Source: Adineta vaga (Eukaryota; Rotifera). From it: a stretch of 64,000 nt of DNA. Both the position numbers and the translations under genes were made by a program. Positions 13,381 through 26,220 of the stretch are shown here, in pieces; position 1 is the stretch's first letter, and every line of letters begins with the position of its first letter. Below the pieces are notes generated by a model. That model did no database searches. It was given only the letters and a program-made list of their open reading frames with translations, and was not told the origin of the DNA. The stretch spans positions 2,604,001 through 2,668,000 of the forward strand of contig CP075497.1 in NCBI GenBank assembly GCA_021613535.1, written 5' to 3'.

Positions 13381-14344
13381 TTCTTACATTCACATGCTTT
13401 CACTAATTCTCTTTCTTTTTCTATATTGTCGCTCACATTGCACATACAATACTTGCTGCTAAAGTTAACTATGCGCTCCTTTATGCTTTGTCTTTTTGAC
13501 CTATAGTGTCTTTCTTGATGTTAAACGACGATCATCAACGTTCCATCTTATTCTAGAACGGACCTATCAAATACAACAGCAAATGAATATTGATATGTGA
13601 ACGTGAGCGTCTGTACACTTGTTCATAATCAGGGAGCAGTCGTATGGTTCTATTATAGAAATTAATGTTCTTTCTACGTTCTCTTCATTTTTTTTCTTCT
13701 GTTATAACCTGTGAAAAAAAAGAATCTGCTGTTCTACTTTGATGAGCCGGTGTTTTCTCCTTTTTTTCTAAAATTAAATAGTGCCTTTTTTTTGTATATA
13801 ATTTCTATTATTATTTAATTAATATCTTGCTATTCTATTTTATTTTCTTTTCTTTTTCATATAAACATATATTTATATTATATGAAAGTTTCTATTCAGT
13901 TCTCTTCTTTTCAGTGTATTGAATAGTTATCATTTAAGCTTCTCTTCTCTATTTATTCATTTGTATTCTTGTCTTTGTCTCCTTTTTACATACAAATCTT
14001 GTGACATATTTATCACAAGAAAAATAAATGTCCTAATGAATCAAAACATCAATTGTTAATAGTACAAATGTTGATGAACTTCTGTTGAGTTGAGAAGGAG
14101 CAAAGAAAAGGATAAGAAAGATATATATATATGCATTAACATTGAACGCCCTCTCCTCCAATGAAGAGGTCATGTATAGGCACAGTGTAATGGCGATTCT
14201 AATTTTGATACATGTACACACACATTCTTTATGAAAACTCAGTGAATGAATCATCGATTTTGTTCTTTCTCTATTATTAGATCAATACATATATTTATGT
14301 GAAAAAAAACAGATCGTTTGTATTGGTTAATTGAAAAAGTCGTG
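13381..14344. other. 3' untranslated region and intergenic spacer
   Basis: T-rich sequence after the Rab11-FIP stop with a canonical AATAAA at 14023-14028 that could serve as its polyadenylation signal, about 640 bases from the stop. The rest should hold the ABI promoter. No coding segment was recognised. Confidence 0.5.
14023..14028 (+). other. Candidate polyadenylation signal of the Rab11-FIP gene
   Basis: A canonical AATAAA about 640 bases past the Rab11-FIP stop codon and 320 bases before the ABI start. It would imply a long 3' untranslated region. Confidence 0.4.
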
Positions 14345-15841
14345 ATGGAACCATCTCCATTTCAAGATCTTGCATTTATTCTCAAAAATGAATTACCATC
14401 ATTGAAAGGCAATCTTTCAGAAAATATTCTCAATCTTGCTAAAGTTGCTGATTTTTGTGAAAACAATTATTTAAATTCATCTCATCATGATAAATCACGT
14501 GTCTATGAAGATACAAAAAATTATGCTATTCAAGCAGTAAGATTCTTTTTTCTTTGTTCAGTCTAAATCCATCAACATCTATAATTTTAGTTAGCCAGTG
14601 TTGCATATCAAATCAATACAATTGCAACATCATTTTTACAATTATTAGATCTACAATCGAATCAGTTCAATGAATTAGAAACCAACATGAGTGATTTAAG
14701 TGAAGATACAAATGTACACAAAGAAAAAGTTGCACGAAGAGAAATTGGTACATTAACAACAAATAAAACATTAGGACGACAACCATTATTTATCAAACCA
14801 AGTAATCCAGAAAAACTTGTTCGATATGTTCGAAAACCATTAGACTATTCAATTCTTGATGATATTGGTAAATAAGAAACATCTTTTTCTTCTGTTCATT
14901 TAAACAATGATTTATTTGTAGGTCATGGTGTTCGTTTGTCACCTCAAGAAAATAAATCTCGTCATATGATTTATAGTAATGGTCTTCAACAACAGCAGCA
15001 ACAACAACAACCATCAACACCTCCATCAATGAAAAATACAAATGCTAGTTTATCAAAAGCAACAGGTGCTAATTCATCTATGATTTATGCTCAACGTTCA
15101 TCCCTTCAACCAGCTCCACCTGTTGTTGTTCCACCAACTGATTATGCTAGTCGACATGATCTTATTATGAACAATGGTCATCAATATAATGGATATGGAA
15201 ATCGACAACAGAATGCATACAATCAAATGTCAATGATGATGAATAACGAAAATGTATATGCTACACGTCATAATGGAATTTTAAATACAAACAATATGAA
15301 TCGATATACTGGAGCAATGATGGAAAATGGTGGATCAGTACGATCAAGAGGAACAAGTCAACCACCAGGATCAGCACGAATTCCAATTCATATGGATGGC
15401 TATGATCCAAATATTCAACCACAAAATGGGAGTGGTGGTGCTGGTGGTGAATCACAATATATGTCTCAACAATCTTATCTTCCACAATTTATTCCAGCAG
15501 CTCCAAATCATTTCTTTGAAGCGACACAAACATTACCAAGAAAAAGTACACGAGGATTTCGACGACGTTTTGAAACTCATGATTGGGCACCAGAACAATA
15601 TCTTGAAATGGCAATTGCTTGTTATGATTATGAAAGTACTCGAGAAGATGAATTAACATTTCGTGAAGATACAGTCATTTTTATTGTTGCTAAAAATGAT
15701 GATGGATGGTTTGAAGGTGTTATTGAACCTGGTATTCGTGGTCTATTTCCAGTATGTATTGTTTTTTTTAATCTAATTAGTAATCATTTGATGGATTGAT
15801 TTTCTTTGTAGGGAAATTATGTTGAACCATTATGTGAATGA
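14345..15841 (+). CDS. Abl interactor (ABI family, WAVE complex subunit)
   Basis: A subunit of the WAVE regulatory complex that links Abl kinases and Rac to Arp2/3 actin assembly. Four exons, 14345-14536, 14591-14867, 14922-15751 and 15812-15841, sum to 1,329 bases (442 residues). The N-terminal helical region has KVADFCENNYL and LASVAYQINTIATSFLQLLD. The strongest block is KEKVARREIGTLTTNK followed by [20 protein letters not shown], nearly invariant in ABI proteins. A Gln/Asn/Pro-rich linker follows. The C-terminal SH3 domain runs from ACYDYESTREDELTF through NDDGWFEGV to GNYVEPLCE, its last strand lying in a 30-base terminal exon. ATG 14345 is preferred because it precedes the helical domain at the expected distance. 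Nothing is broken. Confidence 0.95.
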
Positions 15842-17151
15842 AAAATTTTACGAATTTTATCCTAGTCATATCACTATATATGTGAAGCATTTCATGTCAT
15901 TTAATCTTTATTGTGTTCACTATTTAAACATGCTTCCAAACACTATTCTGATCAAATCTTTTTTTCTTCTAAAAATAAAACAACAGTGAATTATTCTTTT
16001 CTTATTCTGTTGTACTCATTGATATAATCAATTTTTCTTTGCATGTTTGTGTATAAACGATGGGAAACTCTTCTTCTCCTTCTTTTTGTGAGCATGTTAT
16101 TTGTCGTTGTTGTATAAAATCGTTCATAGCGAATAAATGTGTGTATATGGATTTTCTTCTTTTTCTTCTTCAATAAAGAAACGTACGAAATGAAAGAATT
16201 CTTTTTTATTATATTCCACATGCTATGTTATCTCTGATGAACATAAAGAAGAATTGGAAATATTTTTCTCTCATCGGTTCAGTCGTATTGAATCAGCATA
16301 TACACGTGATGTAATATACTATGTATGAAAAATCCTTCGTGTGCCGATACAAACGACTAAAAGAAAATTATTTCGTTCCGCTTAAAAATTCTTCACACGA
16401 ATTACGCTTAGTATGAGCTCGTGTTTATGTCATCTTTTTTTTCCTTTCTTTACATTCATACAAGAAATAAATAGAGAAAAGTATTACGCACCTAAGTTCA
16501 TTATTTTATATTCATAAGCAAAAAAAACAAAAATGCGACTAATATGGGCACACCAATAAGTCCTTTGATCCTTATTTGGAGGTGATCTATTTGTCTAGTG
16601 ACGCATGGTAATGGTAGATGGTATTGCTAAGATATCTAAGCATTTTACATAACTTGTCACTGTCTTTTATTGACTTTTTCTGACAATACAAGTTCAAAAC
16701 TAGCACTATGCTATGTCTATGAAGTAGAAGAAAATAAATCGAAATAAAGACTATTATATTTTCGTCAAAAGAACATTGCGATTATGGTCGTTAATGACTA
16801 ATTGGTTAGATAGGACGAAAAAGGCGATTAGGTGAATAATATGATTAATAGACAAAAAAATGATATTAAGTAGAAATTTAATGGTAACCAACCACATAGG
16901 TTATATTTACGCATGACTGAATGATTGTCATCAATACTAGATATTCGTATGTCCGATAAAGTGATGAAATTTTGTTGAGTGTGAAATAAGCGATACAAAA
17001 ATTGTTCGAGCGAAAGTGAACGAAACAATTGGTAAAGAACATTAAAATCATTCGAGAGTGTACATTGAAAAAAATATATAAATTTATTTTACTTTTCATT
17101 TGATCTATTCATTACATATTATACATAAAGAACGGTTGTGTTTTTATTCAA
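15842..17151. other. 3' untranslated region and intergenic spacer between ABI and SLC7 genes
   Basis: About 1.3 kb of AT-rich sequence. AATAAA hexamers at 15974-15979 and 16172-16177 are candidate polyadenylation signals for the ABI gene. The 3' half should contain the transporter promoter. I see no gene; open frames here are short and of low complexity. Confidence 0.5.
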
Positions 17152-18827
17152 ATGAGTGACGATAAAGAAATGAAAATGGAAAGAAAAGGAAAATCTTCTG
17201 TCGAAAAACCTAAATTAAGTTTAATGAGTGGTATCGCATTATTAGTTGGATCAATTATTGGATCAGGAATTTTTATCTCACCACGTGGTGTTCTTCTTGG
17301 CACAGGTAATTATTTTCGTTATTTATGTATTCGAATTGCATCTTTCTTAGGTTCCTATGGTTTATCTGTTCTTGTATGGATTATTTGTGGATTAATTTGT
17401 ATACCAGGTTGTATGTGTTATGCAGAATTAGGTACAATGATTCATAGTTCAGGAGGAGATTATACATATATTAAAATGGCTTTTGGAGATTGGGCTGGTA
17501 AACACAATTGTCTTCTGATTGAAATCAAATGAATTCTACTTTCAATTGCTTTTAGGTTTTTTACGTGTATGGAGTGAAATATGTTGTGTACGTCCAGCGA
17601 TCATTGCCGTTTGTGCAATAACAGCATCAATTTATCTTCTTCAACCAATGTTTAGTCCATGTTCACCACCACATTATGCTGTACTTGCTCTTGCTTGTTT
17701 TTTCATTTTGACATTAACATTACTCAATCTATCATCTACTCGTGGATCAATTATTTGGCAAAATGGTACATTTTATACTAAAATAGTAGCATTATTTCTT
17801 CTGATTGGTCTCGGTATTTATCAATTAATACGAGGTCATTATGATACATTTATAGAACCATTCGCTAATACACAAACAAGTGTCAAAAAATTATCTATAG
17901 CATTCTATATTGGATTGTTTCCGTATTCAGGTTGGAATTATTTATCAAATGCAGTTGAAGAATTGAAAAATCCGGAAAAAAATTTCCCTATTGCTATTAT
18001 GTCTTCAATTGTTGCTAGTACGATACTCTATACACTTGCTTATAGTGCATATTTTACTGTATTAACTCCACATGATGTAATGACAGCTGATGCTGTTGCT
18101 GTTACTTTTGCAGAAAATATCTATCGGCCATTACGAATTCTCATGCCTTTGCTAGTATCGATCTCTGCTCTTGGTGGTCTCAATGGACGTATGAATATCA
18201 ATATGTTAATTTCAATCTCTTCATATTAAATTTCTCTTTCTAGAAATTTTTTCCATTGTACGTATGTTTTCCGTTGCTGGTCGAGATGGTCTTCTACCAA
18301 CAATTTCTGCTTTTCTTCATATTCAACGATTAACACCTGTTATTCCATGTCTTGTCGAAGGTCTACTTGGTAAATATAAGCATTAGATACTTACGAAATA
18401 AGTTTCATTTCATGAGTTGTTCATGTGTATTTATTTATCACATCTAGGAGTTCTTTATGTTCTTGTTGGTAATGCTGATCGTCTACTTGGATATTTAAGC
18501 TTTAGTACATGGCTAGTCTGTTTAAGTAGTGCAGTCAGTACACTTATCTTTCGTCGTACAATGCCTAATGCTCATCGTCCATTTCATGCTGGTGTCATTG
18601 CTCCAACAATATTCATCATTGTCATGGGTCTTCTTACACTCGTAAATATTATCTTTAATCCAATAGATATATTGGTCGGTATGCTAATTCTTGTTTCTGG
18701 TCTTCCAATCTATTGGTTATTTGTTTGGAAGCGACCAAAATCAGTAGACAAGTTTAGTGAAAGAATTACTATCTATTTACAGAAACTATTTCTTGTTGCA
18801 CCAGAGAATAATAAACAAGATGAGTGA
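17152..18827 (+). CDS. SLC7 light-chain amino-acid transporter (LAT / b0,+AT type)
   Basis: A 12-helix APC-superfamily exchanger moving neutral or dibasic amino acids across the plasma membrane. Five exons, 17152-17305, 17351-17497, 17556-18188, 18244-18369 and 18448-18827, sum to 1,440 bases (479 residues), usual for the family. TM1 has the substrate-binding GSGIF at residues 37-41 inside VGSIIGSGIFISPRGVL. Other family blocks are CYAELGTMIHSSGGDYTY, FPYSGWNYLSNAVEELKNP, and VRMFSVAGRDGLLP followed by LHIQRLTPVIPC. Cys136 (QPMFSPCSPP) sits in the TM3-TM4 loop, where light chains form a disulphide with an SLC3 heavy chain, so a heteromeric transporter is expected. No SLC3 gene is seen here. 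The substrate cannot be read from sequence. Intron 1 is 45 bases, stop-free and divisible by three. Confidence 0.93.
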
Positions 18828-19981
18828 ATTGAACTAAATAATAACAGATCTTTTCCTTTTTCGAAACTAAGCAAATGAAAATAATCATTACTCTTCGATA
18901 CCATTTATATCGATTGACGTTTAAACATACCTCTTCTCAAATGAAAACATTCTGATGTTATGCATACGATGAAACAGAAATGATTTATTCATCGATTTTC
19001 TGTTCTTTATATTATCGACAAAAACAATGGAAATCGAGGGAATTAAGATGAGGCTAATATGGAAGAAAAGAAGGAAGTCGATTGATTAGTGTTATTTTTG
19101 ATCAGCTCGTTTGTTACAACAAAATAACGAAAGAAACTATGGTAATAAAAAAAGTGTTATTTAGGTCTGATATATTGTTAATATCTATTCATATCATATG
19201 ATAAGAATTCATTGTCAAGTACACTTTTGCAACAGCATGACTCACTTATATCGAATAAACGTTACTCCGTTAACAAGTCTATATTTCATTCATTATGAAT
19301 TATTTGTTCTAAGTTGAACAGAATGAAATAAGAAGTTGAGTGAGTTAATTGGTAGTTATTTAGGAGACGATTGAATCTGGAATATAAAGAACGAATGATT
19401 TTGTTTTACACACACATATATATATATATGTATATATATATATATTTGTATTTGTTATAACAAGAAGGAAACTAAAAATAGCAATCTTGAATATACAGAG
19501 TAAAGTAAATTGAACTATTTAGAAAAACGACAAGTAGAAGAAAAGAAAATACTGAAGAAAAATGAGAACAAAGAAAAAAAGCAAGTAGGCACTGATTTGA
19601 TTTATTCCGCATCTCTATCGGTGTATTGAGTTTGAATAATTAAAAGAAAAAACTCGTTCGGGCTTTAGCTTTGTCTTCTTCCTTTCCTGGAATTGTGTAT
19701 GTTATGATGAACGAAGAAAATGTTGAAATGAATGAAGGTAAACTCTCCATAATTAAATAACAACAGAAGAAATATTTCTTCTGTTGTCATTCTCATCGAT
19801 TTCTTTACTTACTCTTTTTCTCCCTCCCTCTCTCTCTCTCTTCGTGCTACTTTACAACTCTTGTTCGCTCGTTACTCAATAAGAAAACATTTCAGGAAAC
19901 AACACACATGTCACTCGTTTTTGTTATTGACAATGGCTGGCGATTATCATTCATATTAGTTAGTTAGTTAGTTTTCAATAG
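18828..19981. other. Intergenic region upstream of the TRPV gene
   Basis: About 1.15 kb of AT-rich sequence with an (AT)n tract near 19422-19445, a pyrimidine-rich stretch near 19810-19845 and TTAG repeats at 19958-19972 just before the TRPV start. No coding segment or RNA gene was recognised. Confidence 0.5.
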
Positions 19982-22900
19982 ATGAAGGCTATTAAAATTC
20001 CAAATACAGCATTACTTGATGTTTTTGGACGTACAGTCGCTGTCAATAGTCATGATCTTCATCGACCACCAGCTGTTTCACGTCCATCTAATATTGGACA
20101 ATTGGATAGAAACTTAACCAACAATGCATCTGATACTAATCATAAGAATGGATCATCAATTCCTGCACCTCTTTCTCCACTAGAAGATCCCGAACAATTA
20201 ACTGTTATAGGTTAGTACATGTTTTTTCTTAAATTTTCTCTTATGAATATTAATGACCGGTAACATAAATCTTTCACTGATCAAATAACCAGAAAAAAAA
20301 ACAAATAGAGCTGATTTAATTTACAGTTATTACATTCAATTCGATTGTTGAAGTGAAAAATTAGCAAATAATCAATCTTTTGCTATATAGGTGAAACTCC
20401 TCTTCATATTGCTGTCGTTTACAATGATTTAAATTCTGTAAAATTGTTAATAAAACACGGTGTTGATGTTAATAAACGTGTTGTTGGAGATTTTAATTCT
20501 TCAGACCAAAATAAAACTATAAATGAAACTAAAAAAGGAAGAAGAAAAACATTTCATCGATCTGAACCATCAGTAAAGCAGTTCAATCCACAAAGCGGCA
20601 CTCCTGAAAGTAACCACAATCTCTTTCGTTTTAACCGTTCGTTTAAATTTCAAAACTTGATTTTTCTGCAAAAGGTCATGCATATTTTGGTGAATATCCA
20701 TTAGCATTTGCTGCAGCATTTGGTTATATAGAAATCTATGATTACCTCATCGAACATGGTGCCGATCCAAATATGCAAGATACATATGGCAATACAGTTT
20801 TACATATGCTTGTCATTCGAGATGAAATGGTAACGTTTTGATGACACTGTCGTAGTTTGTTTCTTTTTTTTTCATTTGTAATTATCGATACTTTAGGATA
20901 TGTTTAAACATGCTATTCGACACGCATTGAGAAAAGCTCGTACGGATATTCGTAATAATTCCGATTTAACACCATTAACATTAGCAGCAAAACTTGGTCG
21001 AAAACAATTATTTCTTGAATGTTTGGAATTATCTCATGTGGTAATAATTCATTGAAAATGTTCTTTTATTTTCTTAGTTTTTCATCATTCTATATGAGAC
21101 CAATCAGTTACTGTAACTGTTTTTTGTTTAGGAAATCTGGCGTTATTCCAATATTAAATGTTGTACATATCCTCTTCGTGGTATTGATACTATAACTGAT
21201 GGTGGTGAAATAGGTTTGTTTGTATTTGGATTATTTCTATTGGACATGAACGTTTTCTTTTGCATAATAAAGATTGGAATTCTTCATTAATGTCCATTGT
21301 TAGTGGTAAAACAGAAAATCATCTAGATATGCTTGATAATATGGTCATTGAACGTTTATTAAATGACAAATGGTCATCATTTGCTCGAGTAATTTACAAT
21401 TATTACTATTTTGTTCAATATATATTCTTTTTGGTATCTTTCGTTTTCAAAGGTTAATTTCATACGTCAATTAATTTTACTTTGTTTACATTTATTCGCT
21501 TTAACTACAGCTATATGTTTACGCAATCCAAAAGATGATCAAACTTTACCAAGAAAAATCATTTGTCATATCGCTGAAATATGTGTTCTATGTGGTTGTA
21601 TTATAAGTATATTTGCATTACAAGCAAAAGAAATATATCTTCAAGGTTTAAATTATAGTTTACAAAATTTAGTAAATTGAACTTCAATAATCTTCTCCAT
21701 AAGATAATCGTGTTTTTTCCTTTAGAAAAGTTATCCGGAGAAATTACTTTATCAATGTTCATGTTTACTTATTATTCTTGCTGTACCATTTCGTATATTA
21801 TATTTAATAACAAATAATATTACATTTGGCTATGTTGAAGATGGTCTTGTTTCCCTTGCTGTTCCTGGAACGTTTCTATTTTTTCTTTTCTTTGGACGAA
21901 TTTATGCATTAACAGGAGCATTTATTGTCATGATATTTGAAATGATTACAGGAGATATTGCAACATTTGGTGTTATCTATGTTATTGTTATAACAGCATT
22001 TGGACAAGGTAAGAAGAGAAAAATGAAATTGAAGAGAATTTAGAAAGTGATCTTGAATTTAGTCTTTTATCTGTTATTTCGCGATACTACAGAAGGTGGA
22101 AATTGTGTACAAGTTACATCAGATAATTTATGTGAAATTGATAAATTATGTTCATTTCAACATTTCGAAGCTTGGATGACAATGGTTCATTTTACCATGG
22201 GAGAATTTGATGTAAAAATTGTCATTTAAATTTTTTCGTTTCTTATTCTTTCATAATTCTAGTTTTCACTTTTTGATGTAACACCATATTCATATTTAGT
22301 GAAAAGTTTATTTATTGTTTTTATGATATTAACACCAATACTTTTATTGAACATGTTAATCGCTTCGATGGGTAACACATATCAACGTGTTATTGCAATT
22401 AGTGAAAAAGAGCGTATTCGACAGGTTTAAAAAAAAAGAAAGAATTTCTTTAATTGTGAAATGATTTGTTTCTTTTCATATTCAGTGGGCTCAACTTGTA
22501 TTAACTATTGAGAGATCTTGTTCTGCAAAACAACGATTTGATTATCAAGGTTTATATGCAATTGGTGCTGATGATAAACGAGATTTAATGGTTATAAAGC
22601 GTGCAACGAAAAGTAAAGCCGTTCAAAGAAAAGGAGCAATTGGTAATTGGAAGGTAAATATTTACGGAGTGAATATGATAAGAAGATTGTCTTTCAAGGT
22701 TGTTTAAAACAACAGATTATAAAACCGAGTCATGTGCCATCATAAATGATTTCTTTAATCTTTATTTCTTTATAATCTTTCTCTTTCTTAGCGAGTTGGA
22801 AAACTAGTTCTTTATTTACTCAAAGAACAGGAAACAACTGCTGAACATCTTCGACTTCGTCGCGTTTCACATCAATCTGTTGTACTTAAACCTAAAGCAC

Positions 22901-23448
22901 AATTTGATCATATGTTAGAAACGTTAGCATGGGAACGTGATATTGATCTCTCTGCGCCTAAAGGATTAACATCATCGAATCCAAATATCAATTTGAGTTC
23001 AACACAAAATACTGCAGATTTAAATCCTTCACTATCTCGTCCACCATCACCGCCACCTCCTCAATTTCTTTCGGGCGAATTTCCTGCACCATCATCGATC
23101 CCACAACGATTAACGGGCGACCGAAAAATCTCACGCCGTTCGGAATTAGCAGAACTTCGTTCTCGACCATCATTTATTAATTATGAAGATTTAGAAGTTT
23201 TCCGTCACACAGGACATTTAACTCGTGCATCAGATGTTTGGCATCCTCAACCTATACGAAGAGTTTCTATGATGCCTGTTGATGCTGATGGATATAAAGA
23301 TTTACTCCTTGATGTGGATAATAGTTACCAACAACGACAAAAACAAAATAATAATAATAATAAGCAAAATCTAACCAATCAGATCATTTCACATGGAACA
23401 TCAAATATGAGTATCAAATCGAAAATAAGTGAAACAACTATCTGTTAA
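19982..23448 (+). CDS. TRPV-family cation channel
   Basis: A tetrameric cation channel of the invertebrate TRPV group (Nanchung/OCR or Inactive/OSM-9 type). Twelve exons sum to 2,583 bases (860 residues): 19982-20210, 20391-20609, 20675-20829, 20897-21040, 21132-21213, 21273-21388, 21453-21671, 21726-22008, 22063-22211, 22263-22424, 22486-22653 and 22792-23448. Ankyrin repeats occupy the N-terminal third ([35 protein letters not shown], the TRPV finger signature; [19 protein letters not shown]). Hydrophobic segments follow from about residue 320. The pore exon ends FTMGEFD at residues 526-532, then S6 [16 protein letters not shown] and a TRP-box-like region with [11 protein letters not shown]. 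The cytosolic tail is long and Pro/Ser-rich and ends in an Asn-rich stretch. Orthology within TRPV cannot be settled by eye. AATAAA lies at 23592-23597. Confidence 0.93.
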
Positions 23449-23769
23449 TTACTTTTCTTTTGACATTAATTATAATTGATTCTTCTTTATTCTTACGACT
23501 TCTTTTGCACATTTGTTTTTAGTAAGAAAAAACCACGTGTAGAAAATAATAAAACATGTATAAAGACACACATATATATATATGTATATGGAATAAACGA
23601 ATTTCTTTAATTACATTGCTTTAAATTTGCGAATAATAAAACAAAATGAGAGGCTACACAAATACAAACAGATAGCTTAGTTATATAATTTTGTTCCAAT
23701 AGAAATCATTGAGTAATTAGCAAAGAGAAAAGAGAAGGCATAGATATTGTTTATTTCTATGATAATTAA
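23449..23769. other. Convergent 3' region between TRPV and TPPP genes
   Basis: The two genes end facing each other 321 bases apart. The stretch holds AATAAA at 23592-23597 on the plus strand and AT-rich filler, and is presumably shared 3' untranslated sequence. Confidence 0.6.
23592..23597 (+). other. Candidate polyadenylation signal of the TRPV gene
   Basis: AATAAA 144 bases past the TRPV stop codon, inside the convergent 3' region shared with the TPPP gene. Confidence 0.45.
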
Positions 23770-24455
23770 TTAATGACCAGTTTTAAAACCTTGAACATAA
23801 CCTGTTGTATCTGCGTCATCAGATCGACCTTCTTTACCTTTACCATGACCCTCTTCATCAAAACGTTCTTTATGTGAACCTCTGAAAAGAAAATAAAAAG
23901 AAGAACAGATATCTTTTTATCTGAATGATATATTAAACAATTATGATCTAATTACGTATATTGTGATGTATCTGTCATTCGATCGGTTATCTCCTTGTTA
24001 CTTATTTCCGTTACATTTGTTAAACTTGGACCTTCATTTTGATTAATTTTAGCTAAAATTTCATCATGACTAACTCCTTTTGATTCGGCAATACGATCAA
24101 TTAATAATTTAAAACCTTTTATTTCGAACGTTTTCCTAGTAAAAAAGAAATTAAAGTGATATTAATTTTGCTGACATATAATTAATTTCACTTACGTTCC
24201 TTTGGGATAATGAACAGAGCCAGGTTCTGATGAACCAGTTGTTAATTTACCAAGTACACGAGCAATGTCATTATCTAATAGTTGAGATGTATATTTAGAA
24301 TTAATTAAAGAGCAATCTTTCATCATTTTTTGAATTCCAGCCGAACCAATGCGAAGTTCATTATGATCTGCTAGTTGAGCATGAGTTTTACCAAATTTCG
24401 AATATTTATCAAATGCTTGACGTAAACCTGAGGGTGCAGATGATTTTGATGCCAT
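23770..24455 (-). CDS. TPPP / p25-alpha family protein
   Basis: A tubulin polymerisation-promoting protein that binds and bundles microtubules and is common in ciliated animals. Three exons, 24455-24196, 24135-23956 and 23881-23770, sum to 552 bases (183 residues), close to human TPPP3. The N-terminal core starts [13 protein letters not shown] and has a [10 protein letters not shown] segment. The middle carries [20 protein letters not shown]. The C-terminus has the glycine-rich p25 signature ([15 protein letters not shown], then [12 protein letters not shown]). There is no sign of the long unstructured N-terminal extension of vertebrate TPPP1. The start ATG at 24455 is the first in the open frame. 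Introns are about 60-75 bases. Confidence 0.95.
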
Positions 24456-25781
24456 TATTAGAATGCTGATACAGCTATCAATGTGGTTAGAACTTTGGAT
24501 ATTTATAAGTGAAGAAAGCAGAGCAAAGAATATGTCAGACTTTGTCGTCGGTCTCTATATAATTGCAATAGAGCTTTTTCTCGTATTTCTCTTTCTTTCA
24601 TGGAAAAAAGAGAGAGAGAGAGAGCAGAAGAAGAAAAAACGTCGTTTTTGTCCTTGGCACTGGCTTGTTGATGCCAATGTTCTAGTTCATTTCTTCGTTT
24701 TCTCTCTTTTTCTCCGTCGGTTTTATCGTCTGTTCTTATCTCTTACTGTCTTTTTCTTCGTCTATCCCTTTGTCGTCTTTTTTTTTGAGAAGCAGCCAAG
24801 GAAAATGAAACAGAAGACAGAATGATGAAGAGAAAAGAAAAAGGAAAAATACAAAAGTTTTAGTTCTACAACTAACATGCAACGACTCGAACAAATCACC
24901 AATGCTCGGGTGCATTAGAATAAACAGTCAAAGTTTTCCTTTTATCGGATTATTATAAATGATCAGAAAAATACGACAGAAATCGATTTACAATGAATTC
25001 ATGTCAAATACATTTTTCACTTTAAAAATATCAAAGAATATCACCAATGAAAGTCTCTTGAAATCAAGGATGGGCGATAATAACAATAATCAGCTTTTCT
25101 TTTTCGTATGTGACTTCGTATATGTCGATCTGAATGTAGAATAATAATAAATCATCATGATTAACAAAAAAAAACACATACGAATAATCGATAAATCTTT
25201 TGTCATTGAAAGAAACGAGAACATGGTCATAAAAAACGTAAATCTATGAAGAATAGAAAAAAATAGTTTTTATATTTACAGTTCAATGATTACATGGAAA
25301 GTTGACTAGTTAAATTGAATGAAATTATTACATAAGAATTTTTATAAAAAATAAGTAGATTTGGAATTTGTGAAGAAAGAGTTGCAATAGTCTTAATTCG
25401 ATGGATAAAATGGTGATAAGATGGTTCAATTGATGAATAAGATAAAAATGTTTGTTCTGTTTTATTTATAGCAATTAATATCATTTGAATGAAGGGAAAA
25501 AAGAGAAGAAATTAGATCTTCTTCTTCGTTTTTCTATTATTGATTATTGCATAAAATAAAAGCATATTGAAAGAAATAATTCCATCGAGAAATTAACCTA
25601 TTATTTTCCTTTTTATTATAATCAATATTTTATTATTTGTCAAATTCAATCGAACAACACATCAATTTCTGTTTCTATCATCTACTTTTTTTGGTCATAT
25701 ATACACGCAAGTAAGTTTTAGACGATCAACAAAAAGATTTCCTTTCTCCTACAATATATACAATCCTTTTATACATCATCT
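24456..25781. other. Intergenic region upstream of TPPP and of the small peptide gene
   Basis: About 1.3 kb shared by two divergent promoters. It includes a GA-rich stretch at 24608-24637 and pyrimidine-rich sequence. The plus-strand open frame 24463-24825 is low complexity (Phe/Leu/Lys runs) and is not called as a gene. Confidence 0.5.
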
Positions 25782-26183
25782 ATGGCAAAGTTTTCATTAG
25801 TATTTCGACTATTATGTCTTATCTATTGTTTTATTGCTGTAGTGAGTAAACTTTTTCTTATGATTCGTGAAAGTTTCTCCATTTGGTCATTTGATTGTTA
25901 GACATCGGACAAGATCGATCAACGTTCTTCCATTAAAGATCGAAATAAACGAGCTGTAACTGAATGGCGTTTTCGTCGTAATCGTCTACCACCCTACTCT
26001 TATTTTCTTCGCAATCATGTTCTTGTAAGTTTGTATTTAATTAAAACAATTGTTTGTATTTTTGTTTTGTTTATTTCGAAGGCACATAGTTGGGCAAATG
26101 ATGATAGTGATAGTCAATCCAATGAACGAAACATGGCTATCCTACAACGGAATTCTTTTCCAAGTAAATCAGTAAAGCAATGA
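25782..26183 (+). CDS. Small secreted protein, candidate peptide precursor
   Basis: Three exons, 25782-25841, 25902-26024 and 26082-26183, join in phase to 285 bases (94 residues). Residues 1-20 (MAKFSLVFRLLCLIYCFIAV) form a typical signal peptide filling exon 1. The rest has no membrane segment or cysteine pair. A dibasic KR at residues 36-37 and an RR at 45-46 flank a seven-residue segment, AVTEWRF. The following NRLPPYSYFLRNHVL could be a second product. There is no Gly before the basic sites, so C-terminal amidation is not predicted. AATAAA hexamers at 26221-26226 and 26232-26237 lie 38-49 bases past the stop. I do not recognise a named family. A small secreted structural protein is the alternative. 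Confidence 0.6.
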
Positions 26184-26220
26184 CTAAATATTATTTAAAA
26201 TACTTGAGAAAACGTACAAA

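Noticed and set aside
24463-24825. Plus-strand 120-residue open frame next to the TPPP start
   Set aside because: It is dominated by Phe/Leu/Lys runs from pyrimidine- and purine-rich sequence, shows no domain, and overlaps the TPPP promoter.
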